Positions 16,384 to 25,559 of a DNA stretch of 64,000 nucleotides are shown here, piece after piece. Under the pieces are notes generated by a model. It had not been told where the DNA came from. It did no database searches and saw only the letters and a program-made list of their open reading frames with translations. Source of the DNA: Mesorhizobium sp. B2-7-1 (GTDB taxonomy: Bacteria > Pseudomonadota > Alphaproteobacteria > Rhizobiales > Rhizobiaceae); assembly GCF_006440735.1 (NCBI RefSeq), contig NZ_VFUA01000009.1:1-64000 (forward strand), in the 5' to 3' direction. The translations under genes and the position numbers were made by a program. The first letter of the stretch is position 1. Every line of letters begins with the position of its first letter.

Positions 16384-17415
16384 ATGCCTTCCTTGTTCGA
16401 CATATTCGCCCAAGCCCAGAACGGCGCCGGCATGCAGGCGCTGGCCCAGCAGTACGGGCTCTCGATGCAGCAGACCCAGGCCGCGGTCCAGGCGCTGCTG
16501 CCCGCCTTCTCGCAGGGGCTGCAGCGCAACACCGCCGACCCTTACGGGATGGGCGCATTCATGACGGCGATGGCGAGCGGCCAGCACGCCAAGTATTTCG
16601 AGGACGCTACCAGAGCCTTTTCGCCGCAAGGCATCAATGAGGGCAACGGCATTCTCGGCCATCTGTTCGGCTCGAAGGATCTGTCGCGCGCCGTGGCGAG
16701 CCAGGCCGCGCAGGCGACGGGACTGAGCCAGCAGGTGCTGCAACAGATGCTGCCGGCCATGGCTTCGATGATGATGGGCGGGCTGCTCAAGCAGACCAAC
16801 AGCCAGATGCAGGCCGCCGGCGGTTTCGGCGGCGGCAACAATCCGCTCGGTGAGATCATCGAGGAGATGATGCGGCAAAGCGGCGTCGCGCCGACCCCGC
16901 AGCGACGCCAGGCGCCGCAGCCGGCGCCCAGTCCCTATGGCGAGAACCCGCTCGGCAAAGTGCTGCAGGACATGTTCGGCGGCGGCGCTCCGCAGCCGCA
17001 GCCGCAAAGCCAGCCCCGGCAGGCCCCCAATCCTTACGGTGAAAATCCCCTCGGCAAGGTGCTGCAGGATATGTTCGGCGGCGGCGCTCCGCAGCAGCCC
17101 CAGCAGACTCAACCGCAACAGACGCAGAGCCCCTATGGCGACAACCCGCTCGGCAAGATCTTCGAGGAGATGTTGCGCCAGGGCGGCGGGGGTTTCGGCC
17201 TGCCTGGCGGGCAGCCGGCGCCGCAGCCGCAACAGCGCCAGCCGCAGCAGAGCGCGCCGCAACAGCCGCAGACCAATCCGAGCGGCCGTCCGCGAAACCC
17301 GTTCGACGATATCTTCGGCAAGATGTTCGAGACCGGCGCGCAGCAGCGCGACGAGTATGAGAAGAACGTCGGCACGATCTTCGACCAGTTCAAGCGCGAC
17401 ATGGACCGGCGGTAG
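16384..17415 (+). CDS. DUF937 protein with tandem Gly/Pro/Gln-rich repeats
   Basis: A 343-aa protein. Residues about 1-150 form a DUF937-like helical domain (SLFDIFAQAQNGAGMQALAQ..., QVLQQMLPAMASMMMGGLLK). The remainder is low-complexity Gln/Pro/Gly sequence with a repeated unit of the type NPLGKVLQDMFGGGAPQ. Two almost identical copies lie at about 16942-17000 and 17043-17100, and divergent copies sit near 16840, 17143 and 17300. DUF937 proteins are uncharacterised; YidB of E. coli is one. The ATG at 16384 is preceded by CGGAGGAGATG; the in-frame ATG at 16363 lacks such a site. No signal peptide. Confidence 0.8.
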   Translation: MPSLFDIFAQAQNGAGMQALAQQYGLSMQQTQAAVQALLPAFSQGLQRNTADPYGMGAFMTAMASGQHAKYFEDATRAFSPQGINEGNGILGHLFGSKDLSRAVASQAAQATGLSQQVLQQMLPAMASMMMGGLLKQTNSQMQAAGGFGGGNNPLGEIIEEMMRQSGVAPTPQRRQAPQPAPSPYGENPLGKVLQDMFGGGAPQPQPQSQPRQAPNPYGENPLGKVLQDMFGGGAPQQPQQTQPQQTQSPYGDNPLGKIFEEMLRQGGGGFGLPGGQPAPQPQQRQPQQSAPQQPQTNPSGRPRNPFDDIFGKMFETGAQQRDEYEKNVGTIFDQFKRDMDRR

Positions 17416-17443
17416 GTTTTTCACCGATCCAAGGTGTGTCGAG

Positions 17444-17551
17444 ATTCAGGTCAGGCCGAGTCGAAAACGGCGGATTCCGAGAACCGGAGCGGAGCGTACT
17501 TGAGTACGTGAGCACCGGAAGCCGCCGTTTGCAGGCCGGCCTCACCTGAAT
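17444..17551. repeat. Long imperfect hairpin repeat, about 108 bp
   Basis: The outer arms ATTCAGGTCAGGCCG and CGGCCTCACCTGAAT pair. Inside them AAACGGCGG pairs with CCGCCGTTT, and at the centre GTACTTGAGTACG sits within CCGG-type arms. The nested structure and content resemble a dispersed palindromic element of rhizobial chromosomes. It follows the DUF937 gene and precedes a minus-strand terminator. Confidence 0.7.
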
Positions 17552-17564
17552 GGCGGCACAGCTT

Positions 17565-17599
17565 AAAAAAATGCCCGGTCCTGGAGGAGGAACCGGGCA
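17565..17599 (-). terminator. Rho-independent terminator for the DUF1127 gene
   Basis: Read on the minus strand, TTGCCCGGTT ... GACCGGGCA forms a stem of about 7 bp followed by a run of seven T (17564-17570 are A on the + strand). It lies about 115 bases beyond the DUF1127 stop codon. Confidence 0.75.
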
Positions 17600-17715
17600 A
17601 TGTGCAGGCTGGCCGGCGGGGAACCGGCAGGGAGTGTGGGAGCCTGCATGAAACTTGGTCGCGCCGGGTCCTAAAAAGGTTCAAACGCGACCGGAAATCC
17701 AGACAAGCCGACCGT

Positions 17716-18006
17716 TCAGGCGACCTGACGAGCGAGGTCCTCGATCGTGTCGGCGCGCTCGCTGGCGATCGCGCGCAGCTTCACCGTCGGATCGCGGCCG
17801 AACGGCACGGCCACGGCGACATGGAGGTCGGCGCGGGTCAGGCCGATATCGGCAAGCTCGGCGTCCGACATCTCGCCCAGGCGATAGAAGGCGCGGCGAT
17901 TTTTCCAGGCGACATAGGCGTTGGCGAGAGCATTGAGCACGCGCGTCGCAACGGCCGGACGCGTGGTGATGCGCGGGGTCTCGGAAGCGAATTCAATCGT
18001 GGTCAT
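17716..18006 (-). CDS. DUF1127 small protein
   Basis: A 96-aa protein with the arginine-containing DUF1127 helix-turn segment AWKNRRAFYRLGEMSDAELADIGLTRADLH at about residues 33-62. The C-terminal extension is acidic/basic and about 35 residues long. DUF1127 proteins of rhizobia include short RNA- and phosphate-metabolism-linked YjiS-like proteins; the function of this one is unknown. The ATG at 18006 follows AAGGAGAGACTGAC, an excellent ribosome binding site; the open frame reaching 18129 covers a palindromic element. It diverges from a LysR gene. Confidence 0.88.
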   Translation of the reverse strand: MTTIEFASETPRITTRPAVATRVLNALANAYVAWKNRRAFYRLGEMSDAELADIGLTRADLHVAVAVPFGRDPTVKLRAIASERADTIEDLARQVA

Positions 18007-18099
18007 GTCAGTCTCTCCTTCCAGGAGTCGAGCGGACGAAACCAGGCAATCGGCGCCTTGGGAGAAGCGCCGTTCCGGTCTCGATACACTTAAAGTGAT

Positions 18100-18144
18100 G
18101 CATGTCGTCGCCCCAAAATTGGGGGCCACTTTTGGGCGACATGC
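18100..18144. repeat. Inverted repeat with GCATGTCG/CGACATGC arms
   Basis: GCATGTCG (18100-18107) pairs with CGACATGC (18137-18144), and inside CCCCAAAA pairs with TTTTGGG. It looks like a dispersed palindromic element rather than a regulator site. It sits in the promoter region between the DUF1127 and LysR genes. Confidence 0.6.
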
Positions 18145-18185
18145 AGTGCCTCATGTGGACAATGCCAATTTGCCATCGCGCGATT

Positions 18186-18211
18186 GATTAATCCAACGAA
18201 TGTTTTTAATC
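18186..18211. promoter_or_regulatory. Candidate LysR-type binding site
   Basis: The inverted repeat GATTAA-N14-TTAATC lies 33 bases upstream of the LysR start, in the divergent region. LysR proteins usually bind an interrupted AT-rich dyad in the region they share with a divergent target. Inferred from position and symmetry only. Confidence 0.35.
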
Positions 18212-18243
18212 TCTAGCATCAACATCAATGATGGGTTGGACCG

Positions 18244-19200
18244 ATGAAAGCGCCGCTTGACCTCGATCAGTTACAGACCTTCATCTCGATCGCCGATACA
18301 GGAAGCTTCACCCGCGCGGCCGAGGAGGTGCACCGCACGCAGTCGGCCGTGTCGATGCAGATGCGCCGGCTGGAGGAGCGGATCGGCAAGCCGCTGTTCG
18401 AGAAGGACGGCCGCACCAACAAGCTGACCGAGGAGGGCGACAGGCTGCTTTCCTATGCGCGGCGGCTGATCTACCTCAACCGCGAGACCTTGGCCGCCTT
18501 CGACGACCAGCGGCTCGAAGGCACGATCCGCATCGGCACGCCGGACGATTACGCCGACCGCTTCCTGCCGGAGATCATGGCGCGCTTCTCGCGCTCCAAC
18601 CCGCGCGTCGAGCTGACGGTCGTCTGCGAGCCGACGCCCGGGCTGGTCGAGCACATCAAGCGGGGCAATCTCGACCTGGCGCTGGTGACGCATAACGACA
18701 CGCGCGGCCAGTCGGAGGTGGTGCGGCGCGAGCCGCTTTTGTGGGTGACCTCGGCCAACCACGCCACGCATGAACAGGAAACCCTGCCGATGGCGTTCGG
18801 CCGGCCGAACTGCATCTGGCGCCGCGCCGCGGTCGACGTGCTCGACCGGCAAAAGCGCGACTACCGCATCCTGTTTTCGAGCTTTTCGGCTACCGTCATA
18901 ACCGCCGCCGTGCTTTCGGGCCTGGCTGTCTCGGTGCTGCCGGAATGCGCGCTTCGGCCCGGCATGCGCGTGCTCGGCGAGGCCGACGGCTTCGGCCAGT
19001 TGCCGGACTGCCGTATCGGCATCATGCGCGGCCAGACCTCGCAGCCGGAGATCGTCGATGCTTTGGCCCGCCACATCGCGGAAAGTCTCGACAACATCTC
19101 GGTGCCGATCAGCGAAGAGGCGGGAAGCTTCGACTTCGCCGCGCTCGCCTTTGCCAAGATGAAGCGGGTCAAGGCGAACCAGATCATGCCTGGGTGGTAG
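18244..19200 (+). CDS. LysR-family transcription regulator, LsrB/VtlR-like
   Basis: A 318-aa regulator. The N-terminal winged HTH is clear (LDQLQTFISIADTGSFTRAA, then EVHRTQSAVSMQMRRLEERIG). A periplasmic-binding-like effector domain follows (IRIGTPDDYADRFLPEIMARF). The sequence resembles the rhizobial LsrB/VtlR group, including cysteines in the effector domain (VVCEPT, PNCIWRR, LPECALR, LPDCRIG). The last 25 residues (SFDFAALAFAKMKRVKAN...) extend past the usual end. It diverges from a DUF1127 gene; VtlR of Brucella is known to activate small DUF1127-type genes, which fits. Effector unknown. Confidence 0.87.
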   Translation: MKAPLDLDQLQTFISIADTGSFTRAAEEVHRTQSAVSMQMRRLEERIGKPLFEKDGRTNKLTEEGDRLLSYARRLIYLNRETLAAFDDQRLEGTIRIGTPDDYADRFLPEIMARFSRSNPRVELTVVCEPTPGLVEHIKRGNLDLALVTHNDTRGQSEVVRREPLLWVTSANHATHEQETLPMAFGRPNCIWRRAAVDVLDRQKRDYRILFSSFSATVITAAVLSGLAVSVLPECALRPGMRVLGEADGFGQLPDCRIGIMRGQTSQPEIVDALARHIAESLDNISVPISEEAGSFDFAALAFAKMKRVKANQIMPGW

Positions 19201-19203
19201 CAG

Positions 19204-21417
19204 TCAGGCGCGGACAGCGGAACGTTCCCGGTCGGCTGACGAAAGGCCCGGCAGTGCAAGCAATTGGCCGGGCTCCAGCGGCGGCGACAGCAGATAACCC
19301 TGCAACTGGTGGCAGCCCATGCCGACCAGCAAGGCCTTTTGCGTGTCGGTCTCGACGCCTTCGGCGGTCACCTCGACCTTAAGCGCCAGCGCCAGCTCGA
19401 TCAGCGTCTTGGCGATTGCGCGGGCGCTTTGGTCCTCATCGAGCAGACGCACGAAAGAGCGGTCGATCTTCAACTTGTCGATCGCCTGGCGGCGCAGATA
19501 ACTCAGCGAGGAATAGCCGGTGCCGAAATCGTCGAGCACGATGCGCACGCCGGACTGGCGCAGCGCGGCAATCACGGTGCCGATCGTGTCATTGTGCTCG
19601 AGCAGCACGCTTTCGGTGGTCTCGAGCTGCAGGCGGGACGGGTCGAGCCCAGTTTCTCTCAGGATTTCGGCGACCTCTTCGGCAAAGCCGATATCACGCA
19701 GCTGCATCGGCGAGATGTTGACGGCGATCCAAGGCAATTCGGTCCCGACGGCGAAGCGGCAAGCTTCGCTGAGCACCCATTTGCCGAGCTCACCGATGAG
19801 GCCGCGCTCTTCGGCAATCGCGATGAATTGCGCCGCGGGCAAGGCGCCATGCACTTCATGCCCCCAGCGGATCAGCGCTTCGGCCCCCAGTATCGCGCGG
19901 CCGTCGGCGGCGAAAACCGGCTGATAGGCGAGCTTTATGCCACCTTCGCCCTCAAGCGCCTTGCGGAGTTCGGATTCGACCTTGCGCTTGCGCAACAACA
20001 GATCATCCATGTCGCCGGCGAACACCTCGTAGCGGCCACGACCGTTCTTCTTGGCCTCGTAAAGCGCGATGTCGGCCTTGCGCAGCAGGTCGTCCGCGTC
20101 GATGTCCGATCCGGACGACAGCGCGATGCCGACGCTCGCGCTCACGAAGACCTGGTCGTCGATCAGCCGGAACGGCTCGCGCAACTTCAAGAGCAACCTT
20201 TCGGCGATGTCCTCGGCGCTGCCGACATCGGGAACGTCGAGCAGGATGATGGCGAACTCGTCGCCGCCGAGCCGGGCGACGGTGTCGACTTCACGGATCG
20301 TGTGCTTGAGCCGCGCCGCCGTCTGGCGCACGAGCTCGTCGCCGGCCGGATGGCCGAGCGTGTCGTTGACATGCTTGAAACGATCGAGGTCGAGGTAAAG
20401 CAGCGCCACGCGTGTCTTGTCCTGGCCGGCGAACAGCAACGTGCGCCGTAGGCGGTCATCGAACAGCGCCCGGTTGGGCAGGCCGGTGAGCATGTCGTGG
20501 AAGGCGAGATATTGCGCCTCGTCCTGACTTGTCTGCAACGCGGCCGAGGCGCGACGCAACCTGCGCAACAGGAACACCAGCACGCCGCCCGCCAGGAGCA
20601 GCGCGATCGCCAGGGCCGGCGCGATCTTGCGCACCAAAGCAAGGCCGGGCCGCAATTGATCCCAGCCGATATAGCCGAGGATGACGCCGCGCGAATCGAC
20701 CAGCGGCACCGCGGCCAGGCCGGCCGGCTCGGACAGCGGCACTAGGCGCGCGCCCTCGAGCAGATATTTTCCGGCGAGCTTGCCGATCACGGCGTCGTTG
20801 ATGAATTCGACCGAGACATGCAGGTATTCGGTGCTCGGCGCCTGGGTAACCCTGTCCGAGCTCGGCACCAGCGGCATGACGCTCAATATCGCCGGCTTGC
20901 CGTCGAGCGACACCAGGTCCTCGGCAGCCAACCTCACGGGCTGGCCGGACATGTCGGCTTTGGGCGGTCGCGCGAGCATGCCGCGCAGTTTTTCGATGGT
21001 GGGGAGAAGGGCGGGCTGATCCTGGCTATAAGCGGACGGGTCGGCCACCTTGCCTTCGCGCATGACGTGGATCGGATGGTTGGCGCTATCGAGAATGTAG
21101 ACCCGGTTATGGCCGTAATAGGTGTACATCCAGACGCTGAGATTGTCGGCCATCCAGGCTTGGTTGCCGGCCTTTGCGTTGACGACGGAATCGTCCCAGA
21201 CCGAAACGCTTTCCTGCTCCCGCTCAACAGCCGCGATCTGGTCCTGCAGGCCATCGGCGATGAACATCTTCTGCCGTTCGAGCGAGGCGTTATCGGCCTG
21301 GCCGGCGGCGTAGAAGCCGAAGCCGACGACGATGGCCAAAGCGAAAGCGGCGAGCGTCAGCACGGTCAGCGTGACCTGACGCGTCAACGGGCTGCTGTCG
21401 TGGCGTGCGCTCATCAC
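19204..21417 (-). CDS. Membrane CHASE4-GGDEF-EAL cyclic-di-GMP enzyme
   Basis: A 737-aa inner-membrane protein. A transmembrane helix lies at about 14-36 (VTLTVLTLAAFALAIVVGFGF). A periplasmic CHASE4-type sensor covers about 40-255 (QESVSVWDDSVVNAKAGN, HNRVYILD), with a second helix at about 265-287. The diguanylate cyclase domain has an intact GGDEF (VARLGGDEFAIIL) and the phosphodiesterase domain an EAL-type GAEALIRWGH and LDDFGTGYSSLSYL. Both active sites look complete, so it may make or break c-di-GMP. It diverges from xseA by 117 bases. The ligand of the CHASE4 domain is unknown. Confidence 0.93.
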   Translation of the reverse strand: MMSARHDSSPLTRQVTLTVLTLAAFALAIVVGFGFYAAGQADNASLERQKMFIADGLQDQIAAVEREQESVSVWDDSVVNAKAGNQAWMADNLSVWMYTYYGHNRVYILDSANHPIHVMREGKVADPSAYSQDQPALLPTIEKLRGMLARPPKADMSGQPVRLAAEDLVSLDGKPAILSVMPLVPSSDRVTQAPSTEYLHVSVEFINDAVIGKLAGKYLLEGARLVPLSEPAGLAAVPLVDSRGVILGYIGWDQLRPGLALVRKIAPALAIALLLAGGVLVFLLRRLRRASAALQTSQDEAQYLAFHDMLTGLPNRALFDDRLRRTLLFAGQDKTRVALLYLDLDRFKHVNDTLGHPAGDELVRQTAARLKHTIREVDTVARLGGDEFAIILLDVPDVGSAEDIAERLLLKLREPFRLIDDQVFVSASVGIALSSGSDIDADDLLRKADIALYEAKKNGRGRYEVFAGDMDDLLLRKRKVESELRKALEGEGGIKLAYQPVFAADGRAILGAEALIRWGHEVHGALPAAQFIAIAEERGLIGELGKWVLSEACRFAVGTELPWIAVNISPMQLRDIGFAEEVAEILRETGLDPSRLQLETTESVLLEHNDTIGTVIAALRQSGVRIVLDDFGTGYSSLSYLRRQAIDKLKIDRSFVRLLDEDQSARAIAKTLIELALALKVEVTAEGVETDTQKALLVGMGCHQLQGYLLSPPLEPGQLLALPGLSSADRERSAVRA

Positions 21418-21534
21418 GTCCCTGGCCTGCTCTCCTGCTGCCAGTCAAAGCAAATCGGGTTTAAGATCGCGTTATAATATTAGCGCCGTTTCTCCGTGCT
21501 TGACGCGCGCCGATAAGCGCTCCCCAATCGCCAC

Positions 21535-23100
21535 ATGAGTGAAACAGCAACCGAATCACGCAGCAACGCCACCGAATACACGGTGAGCGAGATTTCCGGC
21601 GCGCTGAAGCGCACTGTCGAGGACGCCTTCGGCAATGTGCGGGTGCGTGGCGAGATTTCCGGCTATCGCGGCCCCCATTCGTCCGGCCACGCCTATTTCG
21701 CGTTGAAGGACGACCGCGCTCGGATCGATGCCGTGGTCTGGAAGACCACCATGGCGCGGCTGAAGTTCCGCCCCGAGGAAGGCATGGAGGTGATCGCCAG
21801 CGGCAAGCTGACGACCTATCCCGGGAAATCCAACTACCAGATCGTCATCGACAATCTGGAGCCGGCAGGCGCCGGCGCGCTGATGGCGCTGCTGGAAGAG
21901 CGCAAGCGCCGGCTCCAGGCCGAAGGCCTGTTCGACGCCGGCCGCAAGCGGCGGCTGCCGTTCATGCCCAAAGTCATCGGCGTCGTCACCTCGCCGACCG
22001 GCTCGGTGATCCGCGACATCATCCACCGCATCAAGGACCGGTTTCCGCTTCATGTGCTGGTCTGGCCGGTGAGGGTCCAGGGCGACACGACGGCAAGGGA
22101 GGTCACCGCAGCCGTCAACGGCTTCAACGCGTTGACAGGGGACGGTCCCATCCCCCAGCCCGATCTGTTGATCGTGGCGCGCGGCGGCGGCAGCCTCGAG
22201 GACCTCTGGGGCTTCAACGACGAAGGGCTGGCGCGCGCCATTGCTGCGTCCGGCATTCCCGTGATCTCGGCCGTCGGCCACGAGACCGATACGACGCTGA
22301 TCGACTTCGTTTCCGACATGCGCGCGCCGACGCCGACGGGCGCGGCCGAGATCGCCGTGCCGGTCAGGGCGGATCTGGAGGCAACCTTGGCCAGCCTCGG
22401 CGCGCGGCTCAACGCCTGCGCCTCGCGGCACCTGGAGCGCAAGCGTCAGGCGGTGCGCGCCGCGGCACGCGCGCTCCCCTCGCCCGACCAGTTGCTGGCG
22501 CTGCCGCGCCGCCGTTTCGACGACGCGACCAGCCGCCTCGGCCGCGGGCTGACGGTGAATATTGAGCGCAAGCGAGCGACGCTGGAGCGGCAAAGGCTGA
22601 CGCCGGCGACCCTGTCGCTGCGCCTCAACGAAGCGCGCACGCTGACCGGCCGCGACATTGCCCGGGCGCGAGCCGCGTTCTTCGCCATCGTGCGCGAACG
22701 GCGCGCGCGCTTCCAGCGCACATCGACACGCCTGTCGCCGGCGCCGATCGCCAGGCGGCAGAAGCTGCAGTCCGACGCGCTGGCCGGACTGTCGCGCAGG
22801 CAGGACCAGGCGCTGGCACGGCGGCTCGACCGGCTGCGCGCGGCGCTGACCCAAGCGGACCGGCTGCTTTCGACGCTGTCGCACAAGGCCGTGCTGGCGC
22901 GCGGCTTCGCGCTGGTCAAGGACGCCGACGGCGCCGTCGTCAAGCGGGTCGCGGAGCTTGCGCCGGGCGCGGCGCTGCAGCTTGAATTCGCCGACGGCAA
23001 TGCCGAAGCCATCGCCACCAGCGGCGGGGCGCGGCCGAAGCTGGCCGCGAAATCGCCCGCTAAGGCCAAGGAGCCGGGCAATCAGGGCTCATTGTTCTGA
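21535..23100 (+). CDS. xseA: Exodeoxyribonuclease VII large subunit
   Basis: Large subunit of exonuclease VII, which degrades single-stranded DNA to oligonucleotides in repair. It has an N-terminal OB-fold ([41 protein letters not shown]). The catalytic core has [37 protein letters not shown] and [20 protein letters not shown] long Arg-rich coiled coil (about 270-450) and a C-terminal end rich in Lys/Ala follow. 521 aa is normal. The small subunit gene xseB is not in this window. The start at 21535 is supported by the family N terminus. Confidence 0.97.
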   Translation: MSETATESRSNATEYTVSEISGALKRTVEDAFGNVRVRGEISGYRGPHSSGHAYFALKDDRARIDAVVWKTTMARLKFRPEEGMEVIASGKLTTYPGKSNYQIVIDNLEPAGAGALMALLEERKRRLQAEGLFDAGRKRRLPFMPKVIGVVTSPTGSVIRDIIHRIKDRFPLHVLVWPVRVQGDTTAREVTAAVNGFNALTGDGPIPQPDLLIVARGGGSLEDLWGFNDEGLARAIAASGIPVISAVGHETDTTLIDFVSDMRAPTPTGAAEIAVPVRADLEATLASLGARLNACASRHLERKRQAVRAAARALPSPDQLLALPRRRFDDATSRLGRGLTVNIERKRATLERQRLTPATLSLRLNEARTLTGRDIARARAAFFAIVRERRARFQRTSTRLSPAPIARRQKLQSDALAGLSRRQDQALARRLDRLRAALTQADRLLSTLSHKAVLARGFALVKDADGAVVKRVAELAPGAALQLEFADGNAEAIATSGGARPKLAAKSPAKAKEPGNQGSLF

Positions 23101-23107
23101 GGTTTGC

Positions 23108-24226
23108 ATGGGCAGCCACGATCCGCATCTTATCACCCCGTCGGGCAAGCCGCGCCTGCGCTCGTTCGGCATCGCGCTCGACGGCACGCCCGGCCGTTTC
23201 AACGCCATCACCGATGTGCCGGGCGTGTCGGTGGGCTACACGACGCTGATTTCCGGCGAGGGTCCGCTGCAGGTCGGCAACGGCCCGGTACGCACCGGCG
23301 TCACCGCGATCCTGCCGAGGCCGACCGCCGATCTCGCGACGCCGGTATTCGCCGGCGTGTTCAGCCAGAACGGCAATGGCGAGTTGACGGGAACGCATAT
23401 CATCGAGGAAACCGGTGCCTTCAACTTGCCGGTCACCATCACCAACACGCATTCCTGCGGCGTCACCCGCGACGGCACGCTGCGCTGGATGCACAAGGTG
23501 CTGCCAGGCGCGCTCGATACAGGCTGGGGCCTGCCGGTGGCGGCCGAGACCTATGACGGCTTTCTCAACGACATCAACGGCCACCATGTCGGCTTCGAGC
23601 ATGTCGCCTCAGCGCTCGACAGCGCCAGCCGCGGGGCCATCGACGAAGGCAGCGTCGGCGGCGGCACCGGCATGATCACCTTCGGCTTCAAGGCCGGATC
23701 GGGCACCGCCTCGCGCATCGTCGAATGGCAGGACAGGCGTTATACGCTGGGTGTTTTCGTGCAGTCCAATTTCGGCCAACGGCGCAATTTCACCATTCGT
23801 GGCCGGCGCATCGGGCCGGAGCTTGCCGACCCGGCGATCCGCGAGGCGACGGCGCGCGCCGAAAAGGGTTCGATCATTGCCATCGTCGCCACCGACGCGC
23901 CGTTCCTGCCGCATCAAATGAAGCGGCTCGCCAGGCGCGTGCCGCTCGGCATCGCCATGACCGGCGGCTATGGCTACCACAGTTCGGGCGACATTTTTCT
24001 TGCCTTCTCGACCGCCAATCCGGAGGCCGCCCAGGCGGCTTCCGGCCGCATCGCCCGCGCTGAGTTCATCCCGGACGTCGACATCGACCCGTTCTTCGAC
24101 GCGGTCGTGCAAGGCGTCGAAGAAGCGATCCTCAACGCATTGGTGGCGAATGAGGATATGACCGGACGCGGCGGCAATTTCGTGCCGGCGCTGCCGAAGG
24201 AATGGCTGAAGGAAAAATTTGGATAG
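23108..24226 (+). CDS. P1-family (S58, DmpA/BapA-like) aminopeptidase
   Basis: A 372-aa Ntn-like hydrolase related to D-aminopeptidase DmpA and beta-peptidyl aminopeptidases, which cleave themselves into two chains. The family signature EGSVGGGTGMITFGFKAGSGTASR spans 180-203. LGVFVQSNFGQRR follows, whose Ser220 is a plausible autocleavage nucleophile by position. THSCGVTRDGT and GGYGYHSSGDIFLAFSTAN are further family blocks. No signal peptide, so it is cytosolic. It starts 7 bases after the xseA stop (ATG at 23108), so it is probably cotranscribed with xseA. Natural substrate unknown. Confidence 0.92.
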   Translation: MGSHDPHLITPSGKPRLRSFGIALDGTPGRFNAITDVPGVSVGYTTLISGEGPLQVGNGPVRTGVTAILPRPTADLATPVFAGVFSQNGNGELTGTHIIEETGAFNLPVTITNTHSCGVTRDGTLRWMHKVLPGALDTGWGLPVAAETYDGFLNDINGHHVGFEHVASALDSASRGAIDEGSVGGGTGMITFGFKAGSGTASRIVEWQDRRYTLGVFVQSNFGQRRNFTIRGRRIGPELADPAIREATARAEKGSIIAIVATDAPFLPHQMKRLARRVPLGIAMTGGYGYHSSGDIFLAFSTANPEAAQAASGRIARAEFIPDVDIDPFFDAVVQGVEEAILNALVANEDMTGRGGNFVPALPKEWLKEKFG

Positions 24227-24255
24227 AACGCCGGCGGCCTGTGGCAGGCGGGTAT

Positions 24256-24507
24256 TTATTCCGCCGGCTTGTCGGGCTTCGCTTCGCTGGTGCCCTCTTC
24301 GGCGGCTTCCTCGAGGCGCGACGCGATCAGTTCCTGGATATCGCCGACCTCTTCCTGGATGTCCTCAAGCAGAATGCCCGCCTCGGCGGCCTTGGCGCAG
24401 CACTCCCTGGCGAGGGTCTCGGCCTGCTCGATCTTGATCGGCGAGTGCTGGCATTGGACTTTCTCGCCAATCCATCCGCGCAAGAACTCGATCGCATGTT
24501 CACTCAT
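24256..24507 (-). CDS. DUF768-like small protein
   Basis: An 83-aa protein resembling DUF768, a family described mainly from Mesorhizobium loti. Features are the start SEHAIEFLRGWIGEKVQ, a central helix (QAETLARECCAKAAEAGI) and the acidic EDIQEEVGDIQELIASRL. The tail is acidic and Pro/Lys-rich. The ATG at 24507 follows GGGAAGAAGCAGT. Function unknown. It overlaps the end of another small open frame by ATGA, suggesting coupling. Confidence 0.78.
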   Translation of the reverse strand: MSEHAIEFLRGWIGEKVQCQHSPIKIEQAETLARECCAKAAEAGILLEDIQEEVGDIQELIASRLEEAAEEGTSEAKPDKPAE

Positions 24508-24707
24508 ACTGCTTCTTCCCTGGCGGCAAAGCCGGTTGGTAGCCATGAACGTCGGCACCCCGCAAAGGATGCATGCCCCATTCGAGCCGAGTCGGCCTCG
24601 ACCGGCAAGACATCTTGCCCGTGGTACGCGAAACCGAAGGAATGGAAAGGTTCGAGGTGCACGTTCAGATCGTTGAGAATGATGGGATTGTTGGCCGGGA
24701 TCGACAT
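24504..24707 (-). CDS. Possible small protein, 67 aa
   Basis: A minus-strand frame of 67 codons (MSIPANNPIILNDLNVHL...) whose TGA overlaps the ATG of the DUF768-like gene, as in translationally coupled pairs. It has no clear ribosome binding site and no recognised family. A plus-strand frame of similar size at 24573-24776 competes for the same DNA, so reality is uncertain. Confidence 0.35.
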   Translation of the reverse strand: MSIPANNPIILNDLNVHLEPFHSFGFAYHGQDVLPVEADSARMGHASFAGCRRSWLPTGFAAREEAV

Positions 24708-24887
24708 AAGGCCGTCGTCGTTGTTTTTGTTGGCTTTTTTCTATCTTCGACAGCGCATTTGTATCACGATGGGTAGCACAGACTGTGTCACAGCTTTCCG
24801 GTCAACGCTGCCTCGGCCCGCGCCGAAGCAGGCGCTATATAGTGGCATCCTCATGCAATGTCGACTCGGGGTCCTTCATCGGGGCGA
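24708..24887. other. Intergenic region
   Basis: 180 bases between a small open frame and the 3' end of the GntR gene. There is a T-rich stretch around 24718-24745 (GTTGTTTTTGTTGGC...) but no convincing hairpin, reading frame or repeat. Confidence 0.4.
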
Positions 24888-25559
24888 CTACCTCCCCAGA
24901 AGATTGCGCTCGACGGTCCTCAGATGCGTCAGCATGGCGTTGCTGGCGCCCTCGGAGTCGCGTGCCAGCAATGCATCCAGGACGACCTGGTGCTCGCTGC
25001 AATAGGTGGCGCGGCGCTCCTCCGAGAAGGAACGCTTCTTCATCTCGAACCACGGCCGCTGATTGCGCAGGATGCGCATGAGATTGTGGATCTCCTTGAG
25101 GAAGTCGTTGCGCGAACATGCGAAGATGCGGTGATGGAATTCCGCGTCCCAGTGCTCGAACGTCGGCATGTCCTGGGACGCGCAGGCGATCTTGTGCGCC
25201 TCGCGCACCGCGTTCAGTTCGCCGGCGCTGGCATTGGTCGCGGCGAAGGATGCCGCCGCCGGCTCCAGCAACTGCCTGATCTCCATCATGTCAGCCGGGC
25301 TGGTCCCTTCCATGCGCGCGACGGTCGCGGCCATGGAAGCGGGATTGGCTGCCGTCAAAAAGGTCCCACGACCCACATGTCGCACGACCGTGCCGTCATC
25401 CTCGAGCAGGCCGACGGCGCGACGCACCGTGTTGCGCGCCACGCCGAACTCGCTCGCCAGGTCACGCTCGGGCGGCATACGGCCGTTTTCCATCCATTCG
25501 CCCAGCGAAATCCGTTTCTTCAAGGCGATGGCGATGTCGTTTGCAACCAGCTTGGGCAT
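24888..25559 (-). CDS. GntR-family (FadR subfamily) regulator
   Basis: A 223-aa regulator with an N-terminal winged HTH (ENGRMPPERDLASEFGVARNTVRRAVGLLEDDGTV) and an FCD effector domain with His residues in FEHWDAEFHHRIFACSRND and YCSEHQVVLDALLARD. It diverges from the FAH/alpha-beta hydrolase genes and is probably their repressor. AATTGG repeats in the 224-base divergent region are candidate sites. The ligand is likely a carboxylic acid, as usual for the subfamily, but is not known. Confidence 0.9.
   Translation of the reverse strand: MPKLVANDIAIALKKRISLGEWMENGRMPPERDLASEFGVARNTVRRAVGLLEDDGTVVRHVGRGTFLTAANPASMAATVARMEGTSPADMMEIRQLLEPAAASFAATNASAGELNAVREAHKIACASQDMPTFEHWDAEFHHRIFACSRNDFLKEIHNLMRILRNQRPWFEMKKRSFSEERRATYCSEHQVVLDALLARDSEGASNAMLTHLRTVERNLLGR

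Noticed and set aside
17444..17551. Long hairpin as a CRISPR or integron-like site
   Set aside because: It is a single nested palindrome without repeated units or spacers, and no cas or integrase gene is near.
24573..24776. 67-codon + strand frame
   Set aside because: It overlaps a minus-strand frame that is coupled to the DUF768-like gene by ATGA; composition and lack of a ribosome binding site make it less likely.
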